Positions 9,683 to 17,622 of a stretch of 64,000 nucleotides of DNA are shown here, piece after piece. The notes below the pieces were generated by a model, which searched no databases, was not told the origin of the DNA, and saw nothing but the letters and a program-made list of their open reading frames with translations. Position 1 is the stretch's first letter, and each line of letters begins with the position of its first letter. The DNA comes from Abyssibacter profundi (GTDB taxonomy: Bacteria > Pseudomonadota > Gammaproteobacteria > Nevskiales > OUC007). The stretch is from positions 62,001 through 126,000 of the forward strand of contig NZ_QEQK01000002.1 in the NCBI RefSeq assembly GCF_003151135.1, read 5' to 3'. Made by a program: the position numbers and the translations under genes.

Positions 9683-10120
9683 CTACGCACCGATCATGGA
9701 GCGGATGACGCCCTCCAGCCCCTTGAGCCCAGCCTTGCGGCCATAGTCCAGTGCATCGGCTGGCGCGGCTTCATCGATCAGGTGCGCCTTGAGTGCAAAC
9801 AGGGCGCCGACACGGTTGCTGCTGGCGCAGTGGACCAGCACGGGCTTCGGCAACTCGCTAATCGCCTGCGCCAGGATCGCGGCATTGTCAGGGCTGAGAT
9901 CGCTCGCTGCTGCCACCGGAATCTGCACGTAGGGCAGTCCCAGCGCTTCGACCTTTGCCTGCTCATCCCAGCCGCATTCGCCGGTGGGGCACAGGTTGAC
10001 GATGCTTTGCAGGCCCGCGGCCTTGGCGGCGTCCAGTTGCTCCGGGCTCGGCTGACCCGCGGTCCAGGTCGTCTCGTCCAGTTGGTTTAGATACGGGATG
10101 TCGGTGTGTTCCAGACTCAT
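9683..10120 (-). CDS. DUF442 / beta-lactamase-hydrolase-like phosphatase-fold protein
   Basis: A 145-residue cytoplasmic protein of the TIGR01244/DUF442 family. Signatures are the N-terminal TWTAGQPSPEQLDAAKAAG and LQSIVNLCPTGE, and the active-site-like loop VHCASSNRVGALF. That loop is a C-x4-R version of the dual-specificity phosphatase P-loop, as is usual in this family. Homologues occur alone or fused to metallo-beta-lactamase sulfur dioxygenases and are annotated as putative phosphatases or sulfurtransferases. It is convergent with marC and stands alone, so no pathway can be assigned. Confidence 0.82.
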   Translation of the reverse strand: MSLEHTDIPYLNQLDETTWTAGQPSPEQLDAAKAAGLQSIVNLCPTGECGWDEQAKVEALGLPYVQIPVAAASDLSPDNAAILAQAISELPKPVLVHCASSNRVGALFALKAHLIDEAAPADALDYGRKAGLKGLEGVIRSMIGA

Positions 10121-10248
10121 GCTTGTCTCTCATGCGTGGGCGGGGAAGCGGCGGGCGCCAGCTGGTGGTGCCTGCGTCAGGGATGCATGTTGCCAGTTTG
10201 AGATTGCATGGGCGATCCGATACCTGCGCATGCGGCGGCGGGCGTTGA

Positions 10249-11088
10249 TCAGCCCGATAGGCGCTGGCCGGTTGGGTGGTCGGTCTCGCAGGGGACAATC
10301 GTGACGAATCGCTGATCGACCACCAGCGAGGGCGCGATCCCGAACATCTCGATAAACGTGTGATCTGCATGCGCCAGATCGTAGAAGCCGGCGTCGATGG
10401 CGACCTCCGTCAGGGTGCGATCCGTGCTCCAGCCCTTGATCGCCTTCCAGATGGCGGCCCAGCGCGCGTAATGCTGAATCGTGGTGCCGATCTGCTGTTT
10501 GAACAAAGTCCGGGTACGCGCGGCCGACAGTCCGATCTCGCGCGACAAGGTCTCGACATTCACCTCGTTCAGCGGGGTCTCGTCCAAACGCTGTCGCAGT
10601 GCCTCGATCCGGTCATCCACCCGCTGTGGCGCCGGAATCGTCGCACCCGAAATCACCTCGACCGCCTGGCGTGCCACACCAATCACGGTGTCGGAGGTCA
10701 GCAGTTGTGAAAAAGCCGGCCGCAATACGTCGATGACCTCAGAGAACTGTGAAGCCTCGAAATTAATCCAGTCCCGACCCGCAATTTTCTGTTGTAGACC
10801 CTGATATTCAGGCCATTCGATGGGGAAATAGAACAGGGCAACATGGCTGTCGATCGCGATGACCTTGCGGCGCTCGACCCGTGGGGCGACCAGCGATGCC
10901 CAGGTCTCCATTTCCTCGCCGGCCACATCGATGGTGTAGGGCTTGTTGCAGGCCAGTCTGAGGGTTGCACAAAGCGGTGTGGTGGTTCGCTCCAGCACCA
11001 GCGTCGGCGCCAGCAAGAGCAGCCCGTGACGCCAGTGGTAGATCGTCATGCCCTGCGGGCTTGGATGCGGCAACGAATCTGCGTCCAT
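10249..11088 (-). CDS. AraC family transcriptional regulator
   Basis: A 279-residue regulator. The C-terminal AraC-type double helix-turn-helix spans about 175-265: VNVETLSREIGLSAARTRTL is the first HTH and TLTEVAIDAGFYDLAHADHT the second. The N-terminal half (about 1-150) is an effector or dimerisation domain without a sequence I recognise. The gene is divergent from the M28 lipoprotein gene. The shared gap holds one of two near-identical 20-bp sites that probably bind this protein; the other lies upstream of the lipase/M28 operon. AAGGAG is 12 nt from the ATG at 11088, rather far, so the ATG at 11049 is an alternative start. Confidence 0.88.
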   Translation of the reverse strand: MDADSLPHPSPQGMTIYHWRHGLLLLAPTLVLERTTTPLCATLRLACNKPYTIDVAGEEMETWASLVAPRVERRKVIAIDSHVALFYFPIEWPEYQGLQQKIAGRDWINFEASQFSEVIDVLRPAFSQLLTSDTVIGVARQAVEVISGATIPAPQRVDDRIEALRQRLDETPLNEVNVETLSREIGLSAARTRTLFKQQIGTTIQHYARWAAIWKAIKGWSTDRTLTEVAIDAGFYDLAHADHTFIEMFGIAPSLVVDQRFVTIVPCETDHPTGQRLSG

Positions 11089-11181
11089 TGTGATAAGCGT
11101 CTCCTTGGCGGGCCGATTGGTATCGGTTCTGGATCACATACTGCGGGCTCCAAAGCCTGCGCCGCAAGCCGGATAATCAGC

Positions 11182-11225
11182 GCGCGCGTTTGATACAAGC
11201 CTCAACCGCCAAAGCCCCGGATACT
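11182..11225 (+). promoter_or_regulatory. Putative AraC-activated promoter, copy 1
   Basis: The 20-bp element GCGCGCGTTTGATACAAGCC (11182-11201) differs at one base from the element at 15877-15896. Exactly 18 nt after it is a -10-like hexamer GATACT (11220-11225), and no good -35 hexamer precedes it. The element would overlap the -35 position, the usual placement of an AraC-type class II activator. The promoter points toward the M28 lipoprotein gene at 11354, giving a leader of about 120 nt. The site is also 94 bp upstream of the araC-type gene, so autoregulation is possible. Confidence 0.65.
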
Positions 11226-11353
11226 GGCAATGTGCTCATCGGGCCGTACGCCCGCCGCGGCGATCAGTGTCTGGCGTGTCTCGGCTCTACAAGACCAAAA
11301 AAATTAAAAACAGGGCGCAAAAACCGGCGATCCCGCCTTTCTGAGGAGATACC

Positions 11354-12907
11354 ATGAATAAGCACATCAAGAAGCTGCTGGGTGTGACCCTGGCGAGCCT
11401 GCTGATCCTGTCCGGTTGTGGCGGCGATAGCCCGACCTCAGGTGTCGGCCTGCCTGAGCAGGGGGATGCCTGTGCACGGACGCAGGCACCGGCATCGACC
11501 GGTGTGCCTTCCACACAACGAATCTTCGGGTGGATTGAGGACCTGGTCGGACTGGGCTACCGACGCACCGGCACTGTGGCCGGGTACGCGGCGGCGGCGT
11601 ATGTGAAATGCCAGCTCGAATCCCTGGGTGTTGATGAGGTTTTCTACGAGACGGCGACAACATGGCAGTGGACCGCCGACGAGGCCAGTGTGGAGGTGGA
11701 CGGATCACCCATCGATGCATTCCCCTCGGCGCATTCATTTGTCACGCCGGACGCGCCGTCCAGATTTGCCACGCCGGCGGGTGGTCTGAACGCCGAGCTG
11801 GTCGATGTGGGCCTGGGCACGCCGGTCGAGATCGCGGCTGCGGATTTGCAGGGCAAGATTGCGGTGTTCGATCTGAAGTTCCTGCTGCCGCCGGCCGGGC
11901 TGGCAGCGCTGACCGAGTTTCTCTGGGATCCGGAGGCGAGCATCGCTCAGCCATCGTTGATTACCGGCAATCCCTATATCACCAACTACGACACGGTCCT
12001 GGCCGAAGTCATGGAAGCGGGCGCCGTGGGGTTCATCGGTGTGCTTGCCGACTACTTCAATTCCAATCAGTACTACAACGAGTACTACCGGCGGTTGCAG
12101 GTCACGATTCCCGGCTATTGGGTCGCACCCGGCGAGGGCGCACATCTTCGCCAGCTGATGTCGGAGCAGCCTGGCCTGACGGCATCATTGGTGATGCGCG
12201 GGGAACGCCGGGAGGTCGAGGCGCGCAGCGTGGTCGGCATTCTGCATGGGGCCAGCGATGAGACCATCATGGTTCAGTCTCATCACGATGCGGCCTTCGA
12301 TGGGGCGGTGGAGGATGGCAGCGGTGTGGCCGCAGTCCTCGCACAGGCCCAATACTTTGCTTCGCAGCCAGTGGAGTCGCGGGCCCGCACGCTGATGTTC
12401 GTGACCATGGATAGCCACTTCACCGGTTATCAGGGGCATATGGCCCTGGTGGACAAGTACGTCATCGATCCGGACTCGCCCTATGACATCGTGGCGAATG
12501 TCACGCTGGAACACATTGGCAAGCAGGGTGTGATCGATGCTGATGGCGAGCTGGAGATCCAGGACCAGCACGAAATCCGCGGGGTATTCGAAAACGTCGG
12601 GCCGACACTTAAGACGCAGATTGTTCAATCCGTGGTGGATCATGATCTGAGGCGGTTGGCGGTCCTCAACGGCCAGGCCCTCTGTGCCACGGTGGGCATT
12701 CCGACCGATGCCTCCTTTGTCTGCCTGAACGGCGTGCCCACCGTCAGCCTGATCGCCGGACCCAACTATCTGTACGACATCGCAGATACCCTGGATAAGG
12801 TCGATCAATCGCAGCTGGTGCCGGTGACCGAGGCGTTTATCGAGATTATCGAGGCTATTGACGAGACGCCGCGTGCACTCATTGGTGCGACGCCGTCAGC
12901 TAGCTGA
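11354..12907 (+). CDS. M28-like peptidase lipoprotein with degenerate active site
   Basis: A 517-residue exported protein: signal peptide with lipobox LSGC (Cys at about 22), a PA-type insert (GGLNAELVDVGLG to about 260), then an M28 zinc-peptidase fold. The first ligands are present (SHHDAAFDG, VEDGSGVA). The usual catalytic EE pair appears as HF in TMDSHFTGYQGH, and the last zinc His region reads NYLYDIADTLDKV instead of YHTxxDT. By eye it is therefore likely to be a non-catalytic or altered M28 protein. It is paralogous to the product of 13009-14526, which keeps more ligands. GAGGAGA 4 nt before the ATG fixes the start. It is likely controlled by the AraC site upstream. Confidence 0.82.
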   Translation: MNKHIKKLLGVTLASLLILSGCGGDSPTSGVGLPEQGDACARTQAPASTGVPSTQRIFGWIEDLVGLGYRRTGTVAGYAAAAYVKCQLESLGVDEVFYETATTWQWTADEASVEVDGSPIDAFPSAHSFVTPDAPSRFATPAGGLNAELVDVGLGTPVEIAAADLQGKIAVFDLKFLLPPAGLAALTEFLWDPEASIAQPSLITGNPYITNYDTVLAEVMEAGAVGFIGVLADYFNSNQYYNEYYRRLQVTIPGYWVAPGEGAHLRQLMSEQPGLTASLVMRGERREVEARSVVGILHGASDETIMVQSHHDAAFDGAVEDGSGVAAVLAQAQYFASQPVESRARTLMFVTMDSHFTGYQGHMALVDKYVIDPDSPYDIVANVTLEHIGKQGVIDADGELEIQDQHEIRGVFENVGPTLKTQIVQSVVDHDLRRLAVLNGQALCATVGIPTDASFVCLNGVPTVSLIAGPNYLYDIADTLDKVDQSQLVPVTEAFIEIIEAIDETPRALIGATPSAS

Positions 12908-12928
12908 GCCGCCAGAGCACCGAATAGA

Positions 12929-12963
12929 AAAAGCCGCTGCGGCGTCATGCGGCAGCGGCTTTT
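12929..12963. terminator. Bidirectional intrinsic terminator
   Basis: A perfect 12-bp stem (12929-12940 with 12952-12963) with an 11-nt loop. It is flanked by A-residues on one side and T-residues on the other, so it can terminate both the M28 lipoprotein transcript (+) and the convergent M28/lipase operon (-). Confidence 0.9.
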
Positions 12964-13008
12964 CTCTTGCCCACAGGTGCCCGAGCCGGTCAGGCAGGGT
13001 CCGCCGCG

Positions 13009-14526
13009 TTAGATCGGTGAACGAATCTGCTCGCGGGGCATGGGCAGGATGTCCGTGATGAAGTCACGATGCGCCTTGACGGCCCGGGCAAGCTGTTCCG
13101 GCGGAACACGGTCCGGGGTGTCCTCGACCGTGTGGTAGTGCGGGGTGGCCATTGTCAGGTTGACGCAGGGCACGCCGGCTTCGCCCATGAGTCCTTCGAG
13201 ATCCCCGTTGGCGTTGACGGTTGGAACGGTGGGTACGGGCGCAGCCATGAGACCGTACTGCAGGAGATAAGGCGTAAAGGTTCGCGCCAGTGCAGGATGC
13301 GCCGTGGTGAACAGCGCGCGTTCCTCATCGCCCGGGCGCTCGACCACCAAGCCCAGCATGTCGATGATGCCGGTCGTGCTGAAGTGCTCCTCACCCTTGG
13401 CCGCCAGGTGGTCGAGATTAACGAACAGGTCCAGCTCCGGGAGCCGTTCGGCGTAGGCTTGGGTCCAGCGTGTGACACCACCGTGCGGGTAGCCGGCATC
13501 GTGGCCGGTTACGCCGAGGAAGATCATATCGCGTGGTCGCTCCTGCAGCGGCAGCGATGCAAAGTGCTCCGCCAGCCCGATCAGGCCCGAGACGCCGGTC
13601 GCGTTGTCCAGCGCACCGGAAAACCAGGCGTCGTAATGTGCGCAGATCAACAAGGTGCCGGGCAGTGCGCCGGAGCCGGGCAGATCGGCGATCACGTCAC
13701 GTGATTCGCCCTGCAGGTGATAGGCATCCAGCGACCAGGTCGCCGTGCCGCCGTTGTGCGCAGCCTGCTTGAAGCGTGCGAGGTCTTGGGCCCCGAGCTG
13801 GAAGGCCGGCATTGGGTTATCGGCCTGATCGTTCCGGCTGGAACTGGTCGGGCGAATCAGATTGTCGGGCGCGTCGGATGAAACAAACATCGCCACCGCG
13901 CCGAGCTCGGCTGCGCGGTGGTAGCTGTCGGGGTAGGTCGCGAAGACATTGAGCAGGGCGCGCCCGGTCACGACCACGGCCTTGCCTCGTAGGTCCTGCG
14001 CCAGCAGTTCCGGCTCGGAGCCGAATCCGACGTCGACCAGTTCGGCCGTGCCCTGTCCACCCGGGGTGGACCAGATCGGAAAACTGTTGATGACTTCCGT
14101 GTGCTCACCGAGCGTCAGGCTGACCTGCCAGTCGTCCAGCTGCCACTTGGTGATCGGATAAGGCTCGATGCGCGTGCTCAGGCCGGCAGCGCGTAGCCGG
14201 TTGGCCAGCCACTGACCGGCTTCGGCCTCTGCCGGATACCCGCGCCACCGCGGCTGGTACGCACAGAGCTCCGTGACCCAGCCATGGAGTCGGTTCGGGT
14301 CCATGGGGTCGATCTCGATGATCGGATCGGGCGGCGTGTCGACCGCGCCGGCTGCTGCCGGTGCGCTGTCCTGCCCGCAGGCGGTCAGCAACGCGGGTGT
14401 CCCCAGGACCGATGACAGGGCGGCGGCCTGTTTGAGCAACTGCCTGCGGTTTAGTGGCCGCTGCAGGCCGCCCATGGTGGGATGGCTAGCCGTAGCCGGC
14501 GTCGGGAGGTGGTCTGTTGGTTTCAT
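13009..14526 (-). CDS. Tat-exported M28 family peptidase-like lipoprotein
   Basis: A 505-residue protein with a twin-arginine signal (NRRQLLKQAAAL, RR at 27-28) ending in lipobox LTAC (Cys 50). A PA-type domain (AELVDVGFGSEPELLAQDL onward) precedes the M28 fold. Metal ligands CAHYDAWFSGALDNATG, VNLDHLAAKG and HYHTVEDTPDRV are intact. The catalytic glutamate pair is replaced by HD in GVTGHDAGYPHGG. It is paralogous to the lipoprotein at 11354. The ATG overlaps the stop of the lipase gene by ATGA, so the two are translationally coupled. Tat export suggests a protein that folds, perhaps with its metal, in the cytoplasm. Substrate unknown. Confidence 0.82.
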   Translation of the reverse strand: MKPTDHLPTPATASHPTMGGLQRPLNRRQLLKQAAALSSVLGTPALLTACGQDSAPAAAGAVDTPPDPIIEIDPMDPNRLHGWVTELCAYQPRWRGYPAEAEAGQWLANRLRAAGLSTRIEPYPITKWQLDDWQVSLTLGEHTEVINSFPIWSTPGGQGTAELVDVGFGSEPELLAQDLRGKAVVVTGRALLNVFATYPDSYHRAAELGAVAMFVSSDAPDNLIRPTSSSRNDQADNPMPAFQLGAQDLARFKQAAHNGGTATWSLDAYHLQGESRDVIADLPGSGALPGTLLICAHYDAWFSGALDNATGVSGLIGLAEHFASLPLQERPRDMIFLGVTGHDAGYPHGGVTRWTQAYAERLPELDLFVNLDHLAAKGEEHFSTTGIIDMLGLVVERPGDEERALFTTAHPALARTFTPYLLQYGLMAAPVPTVPTVNANGDLEGLMGEAGVPCVNLTMATPHYHTVEDTPDRVPPEQLARAVKAHRDFITDILPMPREQIRSPI

Positions 14527-15782
14527 TGTGCGAACTGCTCCATGATCCAGGTGGCGATGGCCGGGGCCGCCATATCGGCGGTGGGCGAGTGATCCGCCGG
14601 CCAGCGGGCATAGGTCACCTCGTAGCCACGATCCTGGTAGTCCTTGACCAAGGCCTCGGTGAGGGGCAGCAGGGCCACGGCGTCAAACAGTCCCGCATCA
14701 ATGCGGATCGGCAGGTCCCTGCGCATGGGCAGCAGCCGGACGTCATCTTCCTGCCAGGCCCGGATAAGCTCCGCCGTGGCCTCGTCGCCCCGCGGGCCCT
14801 TGACGGCATCGGGTGACAGCCCGCCCCAGGAGTCCTCATGACTCAGGTCCTCCAAACACAACCGTTCGATATCCGGCCAGAGCGCCACGGCCTGTTCGGA
14901 GAGCCCGCCGTCTTCGAGTAACAGGGTCTCGAAGCCTGGGTCGGTGATGGCCACACCCTTGAGTGCCAGTGCGGCCAAGGCCACCGCCACATCCACGCCC
15001 GGCGCGGCCACGGGCAGATCGCCGGCCGCCGTGAGCAAGACGTCCAGTTGGGTCACGGGCGTGATGGCGACCACGCCAATCAACGCCAGGCCTTGGGCCG
15101 GGGGATGCATGCGATTGCCACTGTTCAGTGCCGCCACGCCGCCTTCGGAATGCCCGGCGGCGACCCAGCGCTCGCCGATCTCAGGCCAGCGATCCGCCAC
15201 TGCCGAGGCCATGTCGCGCATGGCGCGGGCCAGCGAATCGCCGCGCAGGTAGGGGTGGGGGCCGGCTTCGCCCAGACCTTCGTAGTCAGGCCGCGCCACT
15301 ACCATGCCGAGATCCAGCAGTTCGGTGGCCAGGGTGTCGCCTTGTTGCATGCGACGCAATTCGCTGGACTCGGGGACTCCGCGGGTCGGGGCACAGGCAT
15401 CCGCCGCGCCTGTGGTCATATGCCCGTAGACCACCAACGGCCATTGGCCTGCAGGCTCCACCGCTGTCGCGGGCAACAGCACCAGACCGGAGGCCAGTGC
15501 CAGGTCGCCGAAGACGTTGTGGGTGGTGTAGCGGACAAACAGGGACTGACCGGCGGCGTCCAGCTGGCTGGTGGCGGGGGCCTCCAACACCTGCACAATC
15601 CGGCCGGCCGGCAGGTGCTGCCAGCCATGGGCGGGTGCCGGTGGCAGCTCGGCCTGCGGTGTATCGGGCACGCTGGAGCCGGGCTTGGGCTCTGCGGATG
15701 GGGCTGGATGGCCGGCATCGGCACAGCCGAAACAAAGCACCGCCGCCAACAGGGTGACGACCGCCGTGTGGTCCAGTGACAT
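14523..15782 (-). CDS. Exported lipase-like alpha/beta hydrolase
   Basis: A 419-residue protein. The N-terminal signal peptide ends near CFGC (Cys 20), an imperfect lipobox, followed by a Pro-rich linker to about residue 55. The hydrolase domain has the nucleophile elbow AGHSEGG (Ser 212), a segment ARPDYEGLGEAG typical of secretory lipases (PF03583-like), and a late His in WPADHS. It is the first gene of an operon with the Tat M28-like gene. AGGAG 6 nt before the ATG at 15782 fixes the start over the upstream in-frame ATG at 15800. Esterase or lipase activity at the cell surface is likely; the substrate is unknown. Confidence 0.82.
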   Translation of the reverse strand: MSLDHTAVVTLLAAVLCFGCADAGHPAPSAEPKPGSSVPDTPQAELPPAPAHGWQHLPAGRIVQVLEAPATSQLDAAGQSLFVRYTTHNVFGDLALASGLVLLPATAVEPAGQWPLVVYGHMTTGAADACAPTRGVPESSELRRMQQGDTLATELLDLGMVVARPDYEGLGEAGPHPYLRGDSLARAMRDMASAVADRWPEIGERWVAAGHSEGGVAALNSGNRMHPPAQGLALIGVVAITPVTQLDVLLTAAGDLPVAAPGVDVAVALAALALKGVAITDPGFETLLLEDGGLSEQAVALWPDIERLCLEDLSHEDSWGGLSPDAVKGPRGDEATAELIRAWQEDDVRLLPMRRDLPIRIDAGLFDAVALLPLTEALVKDYQDRGYEVTYARWPADHSPTADMAAPAIATWIMEQFAQ

Positions 15783-15852
15783 CGGATTCTCCTCTCGCAC
15801 CTGTCTCTTGTTATTTCGCGGCGCGGAGATAGAGATCGGCGCCGGATCACGG

Positions 15853-15896
15853 ACTCTACCGGCCCGGATTTCGACTGGCTTGTATCAAACCCGCGC
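15853..15896 (-). promoter_or_regulatory. Putative AraC-activated promoter, copy 2
   Basis: On the minus strand, GCGCGGGTTTGATACAAGCC (15896 down to 15877) matches the element at 11182-11201 in 19 of 20 bases. It is likewise followed after 18 nt by a -10-like hexamer, TAGAGT (15858 down to 15853). The promoter points toward the lipase gene (start 15782), giving a leader of about 65 nt. Conservation of both the site and its spacing to the -10 element supports control by one activator, most likely the AraC protein encoded at 10249-11088. Confidence 0.65.
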
Positions 15897-15966
15897 CGAG
15901 CTTGTGGGGTGGGGGGCAGGCGTGGCGTTCGTTGTTTGGTGTGGCGGTGGACGCGAGGCCAGCGCC

Positions 15967-17622
15967 TTATTGGGGCCGGCCCAATAGGGCCACACCATAG
16001 GGGGGGAGGCTGAGCTGGCCTTGCCGGACCGAGCAATCCGTGAGGCCCGCGGCGACGGGGCGCAGATCGGCCTCCGGTGCATGCTGGGTGACGCTATGGG
16101 CGGCGAGGTTGAATACGCCCCACAAGGGCTGCTCGGGGTGATCGCGGACGAGACTCAGCACGGGGTCGGCGGTGGGGAGTAGCCGCAGGGAGCCTGTCCC
16201 CAATGCCGGGTGGCGGCGGCGCCAGTCGATGGCCGCCCGGTAGAACTGCAGCAAGGAGTCGGCGGCGGCGGTTTGCTGGTCGACCGCCAACGGTCGGTGG
16301 GCGTCCGGAATGGGCAGCCAGGTGTCGTCGGCATCGGAGAAGCCGGCCCCCGGGTCATAGCGCGCCCAGGGCATGGGTGTTCGGCAACCATCACGGCCCA
16401 GCAACAGCGGGTAGTTGGCGATGCCGTAGGGGTCGCGCATGCGATCGAGGGGCACCTGCGCCTGGGGCAGGCCCAGCTCGTCGCCCTGATAAATACAGCA
16501 ACTGCCAGGCAGCACCATGAGCAGCAGGCAGAGCAGGCGATCCAGGGCATCCCCATGCTCCACCTGGGAGTCAGCTGGTCGGCCCTGCGGCCACCAGCGG
16601 CTTTTCAGGCGGGGGAAATCATGGGTGCCGAAGGTCCAGCAGAGCCGGTGGTCGGGGAATCGCAGATTGACCTGTTGCACGACCTCCGTGAGGCCTTCGC
16701 GGGTAAAGGGTTCATGGCTGATCAGCGCGGCGTTGTAAGCCGAATGCAGCCGATCATCGCCGTGGACGTATTCGGCCGCTGCGGCCAGGGTGTCTTCGGC
16801 GCTGGAGATCTCACCGAGCGCCATGCGATCGGGGTACTCGTCCAGCAGGCTGCGGATTTCGGTTAACCAAGGCAGGGCCTCGGGTCGACACACCGTGCCG
16901 GTGTTCATGGTTTCGAAATAGGGGTCGCGCGGGTCGGCGCCGGCGGGGCGCGGCATATTGGCGGGTCGGCGCGGATTGTCCGCCAGATCCGGGTCGTGTC
17001 CGAGGAAATTGATCACGTCCAGACGGAAGCCATCCACACCCTCGTCCAGCCAGAAGCGGCCGACATCGAGCATGGCCGCACGCACGTCCGGGTTGAACCA
17101 GTTGAGGTCGGGTTGCTGGGTCAGAAAATTGTGCAGGTAGTACTGCTGCCGCAAGGGCTCCCAGGTCCAGGCCGGACCGCCGAAGGTGGCGCGCCAGTTA
17201 TTGGGTGGGCCGCCATCAGCGGCAGGGTCGGCCCAGACGTACCAGTCGGCCTTGTCGTTGTCGCGGCTGCGGCGGCTGGTCTGAAACCAGGGGTGCTGGT
17301 CCGAGCTGTGGTTCCAGACCTGATCCATGATGAACCGCATGCCCAGGGCATGGGTGCGGTCCAGCAGCCGGCGGAACTGGGTCATGGAACCGAACAGCGG
17401 CTCGATGGCGCAGAAGTCGCTGACGTCGTAACCGAAGTCGGCCATTGGTGACCGCACGAAGGGCGACACCCAGATGGCATCGGCACCCAGCTCAGCCACA
17501 TAGTCCAGCCGTTGGGTGATGCCCGCCAGATCGCCGGTGCCGTCGCCGGTGCTGTCCATGAAGCTGCGCGGGTAGATCTGGTAGATCACCGCATCGCGCC
17601 ACCATGCTGTGGTCGGCCTCAT
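15967..17622 (-). CDS. GH13 alpha-glucosidase
   Basis: A 551-residue cytoplasmic glycoside hydrolase of family 13, oligo-1,6-glucosidase/alpha-glucosidase group. The catalytic triad is intact: nucleophile D202 (GFRLDVINF), acid/base E271 (ALGEISS) and D335 (GTHDFPRL). The first conserved region reads DQVWNHSSDQHPWF. No signal peptide is seen. Its ATG overlaps the stop of the preceding GH13 gene (ATGA), so the two form an operon. It probably hydrolyses short alpha-glucosides such as maltose, isomaltose or sucrose. No transporter, phosphotransferase gene or sugar regulator is in the window, so the substrate source is unclear. Confidence 0.9.
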   Translation of the reverse strand: MRPTTAWWRDAVIYQIYPRSFMDSTGDGTGDLAGITQRLDYVAELGADAIWVSPFVRSPMADFGYDVSDFCAIEPLFGSMTQFRRLLDRTHALGMRFIMDQVWNHSSDQHPWFQTSRRSRDNDKADWYVWADPAADGGPPNNWRATFGGPAWTWEPLRQQYYLHNFLTQQPDLNWFNPDVRAAMLDVGRFWLDEGVDGFRLDVINFLGHDPDLADNPRRPANMPRPAGADPRDPYFETMNTGTVCRPEALPWLTEIRSLLDEYPDRMALGEISSAEDTLAAAAEYVHGDDRLHSAYNAALISHEPFTREGLTEVVQQVNLRFPDHRLCWTFGTHDFPRLKSRWWPQGRPADSQVEHGDALDRLLCLLLMVLPGSCCIYQGDELGLPQAQVPLDRMRDPYGIANYPLLLGRDGCRTPMPWARYDPGAGFSDADDTWLPIPDAHRPLAVDQQTAAADSLLQFYRAAIDWRRRHPALGTGSLRLLPTADPVLSLVRDHPEQPLWGVFNLAAHSVTQHAPEADLRPVAAGLTDCSVRQGQLSLPPYGVALLGRPQ

